From: Haliscomenobacter sp.
GTDB taxonomy: Bacteria > Bacteroidota > Bacteroidia > Chitinophagales > Saprospiraceae
Direction of reading: 5' to 3'
Assembly (NCBI GenBank): GCA_016713275.1
Contig: JADJPL010000005.1
Location: 248,001-312,000, forward strand
DNA: 64,000 nucleotides
A program made the translations under genes and the position numbers. Below are positions 29,082 through 36,612 of this stretch, one piece after another; positions within the stretch are counted from its first letter, which is position 1; each line of letters opens with the position of its first letter. The notes beneath the pieces are model-generated. The model saw only the letters and a list, made by a program, of their open reading frames with translations, was not told where the DNA came from and did no database searches.

Positions 29082-30017
29082 TTAATTCCCGTTCTTTTTC
29101 GTTCTCCCGATAATGTCTTTTCCTTTCTGGTCCAAAACCGGAGACGGGCGAGGCGCTTCCAACTGAGGCTGGAATTCCAGCATAGGAATGTACTCCAGTT
29201 TGCCTTTCCCAATCCGAAAAGCTTCATAGCTTCCGTCGGGAACGAGGGTTTCCCCTTCTCCATGCCTGCCGGCTATGGGGATCAGGTGATCGAAAACGAT
29301 AACGCCAAGCGCCTCGTCGTAGTTGAGCCGGATGGTCGTTTCGGCAGAATACTCCAAAACCAGGCGTTTTTTCATCGGGGCGTCTGCCGACGAATCCGGG
29401 ATGACCGCTGCTCCAAAAACGGGCTTGCCTTCCTTAAAGTGGAGCACCTCCATGAGCTTTCTGCGCTTGAAAAAGGAAAAGGCGTCATAGCCCATCATGA
29501 GGTAGTATGGCCCTTGCGGGTGCTCGAGCTTTTGAATGCCATAATACAGGGCGCCGTACCAGTTTTCCGGGTTCAATACTGCCTGTTCTGGCTCCTCCAC
29601 CTGGAAAGAACGGTCAATCAATGGATATAACTTCAACTCCGGAGTGTTCATTTGGATCGCCCCGTAATAGCGGTAATCATCTTCCGCTACGTACAACTGC
29701 CAGGTAAACACCCGGAAGGTGCTGTCGGGAGGATATTGAATAGATACCGCTTGCAACCGTTCAAAGGGGTAATCGAAGGAGTTTTTCACCTGCAGGGCCA
29801 TAACCAGCGTTGGAATCATCAGACGCGTAGCTCCAAACCGGTTTTCTTCCAGCGAATCGTTGATGATTAAAAAGGACAACAGCGCCAGCGTATCCTCCAG
29901 GATCTTCAACTGTTCCTGATCGGCTTTGGGAAACGCAACGGGCTGGGCCTGAGTCTGGCCGATAAACCCCATACAAAACAAACATCCCGCAATCCAAAGG
30001 GATTTGAACTTCATCAT
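29082..30017 (-). CDS. Secreted protein of unknown function
   Basis: A 311-aa protein that I cannot assign to a family. It has a clear signal peptide (FKSLWIAGCLFCMGFIGQTQA, cleaved before QPVAFPKA), so it is exported. The middle has ERLQAVSIQYPPDSTFRVFTWQLYVAEDDYRYYGAIQMN and GPYYLMMGYDAFSFFKRRKL, and the end holds VFDHLIPIAGRHGEGETLVPDGSYEAF. The pattern recalls Bacteroidota proteins annotated only as hypothetical. It is convergent with miaE. Confidence 0.7.
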   Translation of the reverse strand: MMKFKSLWIAGCLFCMGFIGQTQAQPVAFPKADQEQLKILEDTLALLSFLIINDSLEENRFGATRLMIPTLVMALQVKNSFDYPFERLQAVSIQYPPDSTFRVFTWQLYVAEDDYRYYGAIQMNTPELKLYPLIDRSFQVEEPEQAVLNPENWYGALYYGIQKLEHPQGPYYLMMGYDAFSFFKRRKLMEVLHFKEGKPVFGAAVIPDSSADAPMKKRLVLEYSAETTIRLNYDEALGVIVFDHLIPIAGRHGEGETLVPDGSYEAFRIGKGKLEYIPMLEFQPQLEAPRPSPVLDQKGKDIIGRTKKNGN

Positions 30018-30098
30018 TCGTGTTTTCCCAATGAACGCTTTTTGGGACTACTTCTAATATAATTCGCAGAAAAAAAATTCCGGAAGTTCCGCAAAGGG

Positions 30099-31199
30099 TC
30101 AGCGCCGTCTATTGGATTTGTTGTTTTTATAATCGCGGAAAATAAATTCCCCAAGCCCTTCCAGGCTACTGTAGAACGCTTTCCCATTATTCGCCCGGGT
30201 AAAAGAATCGACGAATCGCATGAGGTAGGGATCTCTGGCGATCATAAAGGTGGTGATAGGAATCTGGAGCTTGCGGCAGCTCATGGCCAGGTTGAGCGTC
30301 CGGTTGACGATCATCCGGTCGAGGCCAAAACTGTTTTTGTAGTATTTCTTCCCTTTCTTAATGCAGGTCGGTTTCCCATCGGTGATCATGAAGATCTGTT
30401 TATTGGGGTTTCTGCGCTTTCTCAGCATATCCATCGCCAGTTCAAGGCCGGCAACGGTATTGGTATGAAAGGGGCCTACCTGAAGATAGGGCAAATCTTT
30501 AATCTCAATTTGCCAGGCGTCATTACCGAACACCAGAATATCGAGCGTGTCCTTGGGGTAACGCGTTGTGATGTACTCTGAAAGCGCCATCGCCACTTTT
30601 TTGGCGGGGGTAATGCGGTCCTCGCCGTACAGGATCATCGAGTGGGAAACATCGATCATCAGAACGGTGCTGGTCTGGCTTTGGTAGAACGTCTCGTGCA
30701 CCTCCAGGTCTTCCTGGGTAAGTTTGAACTCGTCGATCCCGTGGTTGATATGGGCATTGCGAAGGGACTCCGAGATGGCCAGTTTGTCGAGGGAATCGCC
30801 AAACTCGAACGGCCGGAGTTCGGCGGTTAATTCATCGCCTTTGCCATCGGCCCGGGTGCTGTGGTTCCCTTGTTTGGATTTTTTGATTTGCCCGAATACA
30901 TCTTCCAGCGCTTTTTGGCGCAGGGCCAGCTCCATTTTGGCGGCCGGCACAAAGCCCGGGTTTTCGGGATCCTGCTGGCGGATATAGCCCTGGTCGATCA
31001 AGTCCTGAATGAAATCCGCCATTCCGTAGTCCGGGGTGGTCAATTTATACTCCTTATCCAGTTCGGTTAGCCAGGACAAGGCCTCGCTCACGTCACCGGA
31101 GGTGTACAGCAAAAGTTCCTGAAATATTTTCAGAAGGCGGTCAAAGACGCTTCCTTCGTTTTGTCCGGGAACGTATTCAGAAAACCTCCAGCCAACCAT
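30099..31199 (-). CDS. VWA domain-containing protein
   Basis: A 366-aa cytoplasmic-looking protein with a C-terminal von Willebrand A domain. The metal-ion site DVSHSM (DxSxS) stands near residue 185, with later T and D residues in HTNTVAGLELAMDML and MITDGKPTC. The N-terminal half is helical and basic. CoxE-like VWA proteins often work with an AAA+ ATPase, but none is adjacent. I start at the ATG at 31199 (MVGWRFSEYVPG). It lies just downstream of the peroxiredoxin-like gene with a 3-base overlap or gap, so the two are probably co-transcribed. Confidence 0.85.
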   Translation of the reverse strand: MVGWRFSEYVPGQNEGSVFDRLLKIFQELLLYTSGDVSEALSWLTELDKEYKLTTPDYGMADFIQDLIDQGYIRQQDPENPGFVPAAKMELALRQKALEDVFGQIKKSKQGNHSTRADGKGDELTAELRPFEFGDSLDKLAISESLRNAHINHGIDEFKLTQEDLEVHETFYQSQTSTVLMIDVSHSMILYGEDRITPAKKVAMALSEYITTRYPKDTLDILVFGNDAWQIEIKDLPYLQVGPFHTNTVAGLELAMDMLRKRRNPNKQIFMITDGKPTCIKKGKKYYKNSFGLDRMIVNRTLNLAMSCRKLQIPITTFMIARDPYLMRFVDSFTRANNGKAFYSSLEGLGEFIFRDYKNNKSNRRR

Positions 31200-31201
31200 A
31201 G

Positions 31202-31738
31202 TCAATTGATTTCACAACATTTAACCAGATTCAGGTAATCGGGGCGGTCGGAAGCCAGCTCATGCACGAAGCTGCCCTTGATGGATCCATCCTGGATAAC
31301 AAAAACTCCGGGCATCTGAAACCCATCCCCTATTTGAGGGCCAATTCCATGGCCAGAAACTACTCCGGCGGAGAAACCCCGGATCCAGGTAGCTAATCCG
31401 AACAATTGGGTAAAATTGCCTTTTACCAGTCCAAAGGCCTGGTAATACCGGCATTCCGGGTCGCTGATATGGACGGCGCCCGCCAGATCGTATTTTTGGA
31501 AATACGCCTCCGCCGTGGCTTCGTCCGTCATATGCACAAAAATAATCTTGGTTCCCTGACGCTCGATTTCCTCCTGGCGCTTGGAAATGTCCGACAATGC
31601 CTCCCGGCAGAACGTACACCCAAAATGGCGGAGAAATACCAGTAATACGGGTTGCCTGGCCGACCACGCCATCAGCGAATCGCCTGTATTGGTAATCATT
31701 GAGCCGAGAATGGACAAGTTGACATCCCTTGCCTCCAT
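31202..31738 (-). CDS. AhpC/TSA-like peroxiredoxin-family protein
   Basis: A 178-aa thioredoxin-fold protein with the active motif CTFCREALSDI (CxxC) after LVFLRHFG. Other conserved parts are IIFVHMTDEATAEAYFQKY and GVFVIQDGSIKGSFVHELASD. It belongs to the AhpC/TSA (redoxin) superfamily used in peroxide or disulfide chemistry. No signal peptide is visible. It precedes the VWA gene on the same strand; the pairing has no established meaning. Confidence 0.82.
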   Translation of the reverse strand: MEARDVNLSILGSMITNTGDSLMAWSARQPVLLVFLRHFGCTFCREALSDISKRQEEIERQGTKIIFVHMTDEATAEAYFQKYDLAGAVHISDPECRYYQAFGLVKGNFTQLFGLATWIRGFSAGVVSGHGIGPQIGDGFQMPGVFVIQDGSIKGSFVHELASDRPDYLNLVKCCEIN

Positions 31739-31879
31739 GCAGTGCGTGTTTGGTTCTTCAAAAGAACAAAACCTTCGGGAAAGGGTTTACCCCGGCGGAA
31801 GGAAAGGATGGAGCGGGCAGCGCATCCCCTGGCGGCGTACCGAATAGCGTATACGCCGCCAGGAAGTTGCGGGGAGGGA

Positions 31880-32812
31880 TTAAAGCGTCATTTGGTCGTA
31901 TACCTCCATAACGGATTTAACCGCTTTGGCTGAATCGTGGAGCAACTGAAGTTCATCCTTCGTCAGTTTGAGTTCGATGATCTCTTCGATCCCGTTTTTG
32001 CCCAGTTTAACGGGAACGCCGATAAACATTTCGTCCAACCCATACTCCCCATTGACGAGGGCGCAGCATGGGAAGATGCGGTTCTCGTCTTTCACGATGG
32101 CTTCGACCATTTGAGCGGCCGCTGCGCCGGGAGCATACCATGCGGAGGTGCCCATCAACTGGACGAGCTCGCCGCCGCCTACTTTGGTGCGTTCGACGAT
32201 GGCATCCAGCGCTTCTGCGCCGATCAGTTCCGTAACCGGGATACCGGCAACCGTGGTATACCTGGGCAGAGGAACCATGGTATCGCCGTGTCCGCCCATC
32301 AGAATCGCCTGAATATCCTTCGGAGTGGTATTCAACGCCTCCGCCAGGAAAGCGCGGTAACGGGCAGTGTCCAGAATACCGGCCATACCGAACACCTTGC
32401 TCGACGGCAGTCCCGCTTTTTTGTACGCGGCGTAGGTCATGACGTCGAGCGGGTTCGACACGACGATCAGGATGGGGTTGGGCGAATACTTCAGAATGGA
32501 TTCGGTAACGGTGTTGACGATCTTGGCGTTGATCGAGATCAGATCGTCGCGGCTCATCCCAGGTTTGCGAGGAACGCCGGCAGTGATTACCACGATATCG
32601 GAATTCGCGGTGTCTTCGTAGTTGTCCGTTCCGCGAAGGAACGTGCTGTAATTGCCAATGGGCGCCTGTTGCCAGGAATCCAGGGCCTTGCCTTTGGCCA
32701 GGTTGCCCTGAATGTCCAAAAGGACCACTTCTTTAACTATGTCTCTGTGGGCCAGTACGTTGGCAACGGTAGCGCCTACGTTTCCTGCACCGATTACGGT
32801 AACTTTACTCAT
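31880..32812 (-). CDS. mdh: Malate dehydrogenase
   Basis: Oxidises malate to oxaloacetate with NAD in the TCA cycle. The 310-aa protein has the NAD-binding motif GAGNVGATVAN, substrate-binding Arg in GVPRKPGMSRDDL, and catalytic His in MGGHGDTMVPL with a matching Asp in the conserved VVSNPLDVMTYAAYK block. The LDH-like form is usual in Bacteroidota. On the minus strand, TATTTTTG at 32845-32852 is a likely -7 box about 33 bases from the ATG. Next to it on the same window lies sucC, another TCA gene, but not in one operon. Confidence 0.95.
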   Translation of the reverse strand: MSKVTVIGAGNVGATVANVLAHRDIVKEVVLLDIQGNLAKGKALDSWQQAPIGNYSTFLRGTDNYEDTANSDIVVITAGVPRKPGMSRDDLISINAKIVNTVTESILKYSPNPILIVVSNPLDVMTYAAYKKAGLPSSKVFGMAGILDTARYRAFLAEALNTTPKDIQAILMGGHGDTMVPLPRYTTVAGIPVTELIGAEALDAIVERTKVGGGELVQLMGTSAWYAPGAAAAQMVEAIVKDENRIFPCCALVNGEYGLDEMFIGVPVKLGKNGIEEIIELKLTKDELQLLHDSAKAVKSVMEVYDQMTL

Positions 32813-32988
32813 TATCTTTTGTTTTGATTTTCAGAAAAGCTGCGCAAAAATAACGCCCTTTCCCTGTTTTTGTGCGATCCGGCGAAGAATAAAAAATGAC
32901 ATCGGATTCCTATAGTAAAAATGATCATTTTTTTTCGGACCTTCGCAAGTATTGAGCTTTGAGACAAGGTATTAACCAGGCTATCTAA

Positions 32989-34479
32989 ATGAAAAAAGCA
33001 CTCCTTGGGTTTGCTTTTGCGAGCATTTGTATTGGAGGCTTTGCGCAAGTGCGCAAGCCGCTCCAGTTTTGCGCTACTCCCCCGGAAAAGTCTTCCTGGC
33101 TGGAGCGTTTTCAGCATGCCGCTATACTCCGCCCGCGATCCAATGAACCCTTATATGTTCCGCTTACAATCCACCTGGTGGGAACGGCGGAAGGCGAAGG
33201 GTTTATTCCTGTTTCCCAAGTGCTGGACGCTTTTTGCACCCTGAACCAGCATTTCCTCCAGGCCAATATCCAGTTTTTCCTTGAAGGCGGCATCCGCTAT
33301 ATTCGCAACACGGAATTCTACGACCATGAAACCGGAGAAGCGGGTTTCCGGATGATGACCCAATTCAATGTTTCTTCGACCGTCAATACGTATTTCGTGG
33401 CCAACGCTGCCAATGCCTGCGGTTACAACCTCCGCGACCCAGCCGACGCCGGGATTGGAATCGCCCTCAGCGCCAGTTGCACCGGAATAAATACCGGCGC
33501 ATGGGCCCATGAGATGGGGCATTATTTCTCCCTTCCCCATACCTTCCATGGCTGGGAAAACGTAGAACATAATTTCAGTTCCCCCGCTCCCCTGTTCGTC
33601 AACAAGATTCCGGTTGAAATGGCCGACGGCAGCAATTGCCGGACAGCAGGCGACGGTTTTTGCGACACGCCGTCCGACTACCTCAACGGCCGCTGGTATT
33701 GCGCCAACAACGATCTAAGCTCCATTCAGCAAAAAGATCCGTACGGGATTTCTTTTAAGTCGGACGGAAGCCTGCTGATGTCCTATTCGGGCGATCCTTG
33801 CCCCGACCGTTTTTCCACCGAACAGATTGCCGCGATGCGCGCGCACCTGGAGGAAAAGCGCCCGGACCACATCAAGGCGTTGCCTTCGGCGCCTGTTTCT
33901 CCCAGGGAGGACATCCAATTGCTTTTCCCTGTTCCTTCTGCGTATGTGGCCACGCACGATACCGTTGGGATGCGTTGGAAAAAGGTCCAGGAAGCGGACG
34001 GGTATCTGGTCGAAATCTCCGTTGTGCCGACGTTTGCCTTTACGTCCTATAGCTATCTGACCCAGGATACGTCGCTGATGGTACACGACCTTAAACCCAG
34101 CAGGACTTATTATTGGCGTTTGCGCCCCTACAACCGGTACAACACATGCCGGGCCTACTCGATGGTCCAAAGCTTTATCACCGGAACCAGCGTCACTCCA
34201 ACCAAGGAGATCTCCAGGCTGCGGGAAGCGGTTATTTTTCCCAATCCGGTTGTTGCAGGCCTTCCGCTCTCGCTCGATCTGGATAGCCCCGGGCAGCAAG
34301 AGGTGCGCTGGAGTTTAACCGATCTCGCGGGCCGCAGGATTTCAACGGGTGTCCTGTCTGCCTTGCCGGGAACGAATCGTTACGGGCTTGATTTCCCTCC
34401 ACTTCCTCCCGGGACGTATTTTCTTCAACTCGGCGCAGGAAAAGATAGCTGGACCAGCAAACTGGTCGTCCTTCCCTGA
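32989..34479 (+). CDS. Secreted M43-like (pappalysin-type) metalloprotease with T9SS sorting domain
   Basis: A 496-aa exported zinc protease. It begins with a signal peptide (KKALLGFAFASICIGGFAQ). The zinc motif HEMGHYFSLPH (HExxHxxxxxH, residues 174-184) is followed by Cys-rich stretches (CRTAGDGFCDTPSDY), as in M43 pappalysin-like enzymes. After the catalytic part a fibronectin III-like domain is likely (around residues 305-400). The last 75 residues, from IFPNPVVAGLPLSL to SWTSKLVVLP, are a type A T9SS sorting tail that sends the protein through the outer membrane. It may cut extracellular proteins. Confidence 0.88.
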   Translation: MKKALLGFAFASICIGGFAQVRKPLQFCATPPEKSSWLERFQHAAILRPRSNEPLYVPLTIHLVGTAEGEGFIPVSQVLDAFCTLNQHFLQANIQFFLEGGIRYIRNTEFYDHETGEAGFRMMTQFNVSSTVNTYFVANAANACGYNLRDPADAGIGIALSASCTGINTGAWAHEMGHYFSLPHTFHGWENVEHNFSSPAPLFVNKIPVEMADGSNCRTAGDGFCDTPSDYLNGRWYCANNDLSSIQQKDPYGISFKSDGSLLMSYSGDPCPDRFSTEQIAAMRAHLEEKRPDHIKALPSAPVSPREDIQLLFPVPSAYVATHDTVGMRWKKVQEADGYLVEISVVPTFAFTSYSYLTQDTSLMVHDLKPSRTYYWRLRPYNRYNTCRAYSMVQSFITGTSVTPTKEISRLREAVIFPNPVVAGLPLSLDLDSPGQQEVRWSLTDLAGRRISTGVLSALPGTNRYGLDFPPLPPGTYFLQLGAGKDSWTSKLVVLP

Positions 34480-35028
34480 TTAAACCGTTGGCTGAATGGA
34501 TTCCCTGCTGCGCTTGGCCTTAAACGACCAGGTAAGTTCGACGCGGCATACTTCGGTCCCGTCTTCCAGCCGGCCAACGGAAAGCACCGGGAGCGTTTGC
34601 CCCTCGCCGGTGTCCAGGGTTCGCTGAATGGCCTCCCGGATCGCGGCGCCCTGAGAACAGGTAAACACAGTGGGGCCGGCAGCTTTTTTGGAGAAGGAAG
34701 CCTCCATGTTCGTCACCAGCATGGACACGGGGCCGCGGCCCTCTATGGCGATCATGGCCATCACCCCGCCTGCAAGTTCTCCTGCTCCGGCGAGCGCCGC
34801 AAAATAAGTAGATCGAAACGGATTTTGCGTCCGCCAGGAAAAAGGGATAAGCACTTCCGTGTGGTCCGGGCTGGCTTTGCGGATGCGCACCCCCCAAAAA
34901 AACAGGCTGGGAAGCCTCCACAGAAAAAATAAGCGCATTTTCCATGGGGTATTCAGTGAGCGCAGAAGCCGGGCGACAGGCGCAGATTGGGCGTCGAACG
35001 GAGTCCTTGAAGCAGCAGGAAGGGCCAT
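34480..35028 (-). CDS. DUF4442 hotdog-fold thioesterase-like protein
   Basis: A 182-aa protein with a DUF4442 domain, a hotdog-fold relative of acyl-CoA thioesterases. Visible parts are LFFWGVRIRKASPDHTEVLIPF, NPFRSTYFAALAGAGELAGGVMAM and EVCRVELTWSFKAKR. The usual catalytic residues are not obvious. Its substrate is unknown. It is convergent with the protease gene and divergent from sucC. Confidence 0.82.
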   Translation of the reverse strand: MALPAASRTPFDAQSAPVARLLRSLNTPWKMRLFFLWRLPSLFFWGVRIRKASPDHTEVLIPFSWRTQNPFRSTYFAALAGAGELAGGVMAMIAIEGRGPVSMLVTNMEASFSKKAAGPTVFTCSQGAAIREAIQRTLDTGEGQTLPVLSVGRLEDGTEVCRVELTWSFKAKRSRESIQPTV

Positions 35029-35098
35029 TGGCGTCGGGTTTTTATTTTTCTATTCATTCAGACGTTTAAAGGTAGGGATTTTGGACCGTATCCAGGTA

Positions 35099-35128
35099 TT
35101 GGTATTCCAGGGTTTTTCCTTACTTTTG
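35099..35128 (+). promoter_or_regulatory. Bacteroidota-type promoter for sucC
   Basis: TTG at 35099-35101 and TACTTTTG at 35121-35128, with 19 bases between, match the -33/-7 pattern. The sucC ATG follows at 35175. Confidence 0.55.
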
Positions 35129-35174
35129 CGCCGGATTCTGTTTCACAACCCGCGACTAATAAACACAACTGCAT

Positions 35175-36377
35175 ATGAACTTGCATGAATACCAGGGCAA
35201 AGAAATCCTGAAAAAATTCGGGGTAGCCATCCAGGAAGGTTTTGTTGCGCACACGCTCGAAGAGGCCGTTGGCGCCTGGCAACAGCTCCACGACCGCACC
35301 GGCTCTCCTGTGGCGATCGTCAAAGCCCAAATCCACGCCGGCGGACGCGGCAAAGGGGGCGGAGTGAAACTGGCAAAAAGCCTCGACGACCTGAAAACCC
35401 ATGCCGGTAATATCCTGGGCATGATGCTGCGCACTCCCCAAACTCCGGGCGGAATGGAAGGCCCCGGTAAGCTCGTGCAAAAAATCCTCATCGCAGAAGA
35501 CGCGTACGCGCCCAACTTTGACGCGTGCAAAGAATATTACGTGTCTATCCTCATGGAGCGCGAGAAAAAATGCAACGTGATTATCTACTCCACGGAAGGA
35601 GGGATGGACATCGAACATGTTGCAGAAGTTACTCCCCATTTAGTACATAAGGAATGGATCGACCCCGCGCTGGGGTTCCAGGCTTTCCAGGCGCGCAAGA
35701 TCGCGTTTAACCTCGGCCTGGAGGGCAAAGCGTTTAAAGAATTTACCACGTTTATTTCCCGCCTGTATCAGGCTTTTGTTTCTTCCGATGCTTCCCTTTT
35801 TGAAATCAACCCTTGCCTGCGCACCGGCGACGACCGCATCATCGCGGTGGATTGCAAAGTAACGATCGACGACAACGCCCTGGACCGCCACCCGGAAATG
35901 GAATCCATGCGGGATACCAGCGAAGAAGACCCTACCGAAGTGGAAACCCGGGAAAGCGACCTCAACTATGTCAAACTCGATGGCAACGTGGGTTGTATGG
36001 TCAACGACACCGGTTTAGCCATGGCGACGATGGACATTATCAAGCTCTCCAGCGGCGAACCCGCTAACTTTCTCGACGTCGGCAACACCGCTGATGCTCA
36101 GCGCGTAGAAACCGCCTTCCGGATCATCCTCAAAGATCCTTCTGTTAAAGCGAGTCTGATCAACATCTTCGGAGGCATCGTTCGCTGCGACCGGGTTGCG
36201 CAAGGGGTGAGCGACGCATACAAAAACATCGGAGATATTCCCGTGCCGATTATTGTCCGCCTTCAGGGCACCAACGCCGATATCGCCAAGCCGATGATCG
36301 ATGAGTCCGGCCTCGCGGTGCATTCCGCTATTGCGTTGCAGGACGCTGCCGAACTGGTTGGCAAGGTGCTCGCCTAG
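35175..36377 (+). CDS. sucC: ADP-forming succinate--CoA ligase subunit beta
   Basis: Subunit beta of succinyl-CoA synthetase in the TCA cycle; with sucD it makes succinate and ATP. The 400-aa protein starts MNLHEYQGKEILKKFGV, has the ATP-grasp segment VKAQIHAGGRGKGGGVKLAK, and ends with the CoA-ligase-like domain (FLDVGNTADAQRVETAF, NIFGGIVRCDRVAQG). sucD is not in this window. The following 235 bases hold an inverted repeat and then the CHAT-NACHT gene. Confidence 0.95.
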   Translation: MNLHEYQGKEILKKFGVAIQEGFVAHTLEEAVGAWQQLHDRTGSPVAIVKAQIHAGGRGKGGGVKLAKSLDDLKTHAGNILGMMLRTPQTPGGMEGPGKLVQKILIAEDAYAPNFDACKEYYVSILMEREKKCNVIIYSTEGGMDIEHVAEVTPHLVHKEWIDPALGFQAFQARKIAFNLGLEGKAFKEFTTFISRLYQAFVSSDASLFEINPCLRTGDDRIIAVDCKVTIDDNALDRHPEMESMRDTSEEDPTEVETRESDLNYVKLDGNVGCMVNDTGLAMATMDIIKLSSGEPANFLDVGNTADAQRVETAFRIILKDPSVKASLINIFGGIVRCDRVAQGVSDAYKNIGDIPVPIIVRLQGTNADIAKPMIDESGLAVHSAIALQDAAELVGKVLA

Positions 36378-36450
36378 AAGCTAGCTCAAAGCCCTTTTCA
36401 GGGTGGGGGCCATTCCTTTACCCCATGGCTTTAAAGGCTGACGAAGCACT

Positions 36451-36536
36451 TTCCCCCTTTGAAGGGGGTTAGGGGGATGAAACTTCCGGGATGCTGGGGA
36501 AAGGTTTCATCCCCCCGACCCCCTTCAAAGGGGGAG
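36451..36536. repeat. Long inverted repeat (33-bp arms, 20-bp loop) between sucC and the CHAT-NACHT gene
   Basis: The left arm at 36451-36483 (TTCCCCCTTTGAAGGGGG ... ATGAAAC) pairs with the right arm at 36504-36536 (GTTTCATCCCCCC ... CAAAGGGGGAG) with two or three mismatches. The arms hold the self-palindromic CCCCCTTTGAAGGGGG or its reverse. It could be a terminator-like hairpin or a miniature mobile element. Confidence 0.75.
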
Positions 36537-36612
36537 AACGCCATGTCCGCCATTTGGCTGGCAAAATTCAAACAAGCGCTAATATTTTGGGAAAACCCCT
36601 ATCTTTCGGGGT

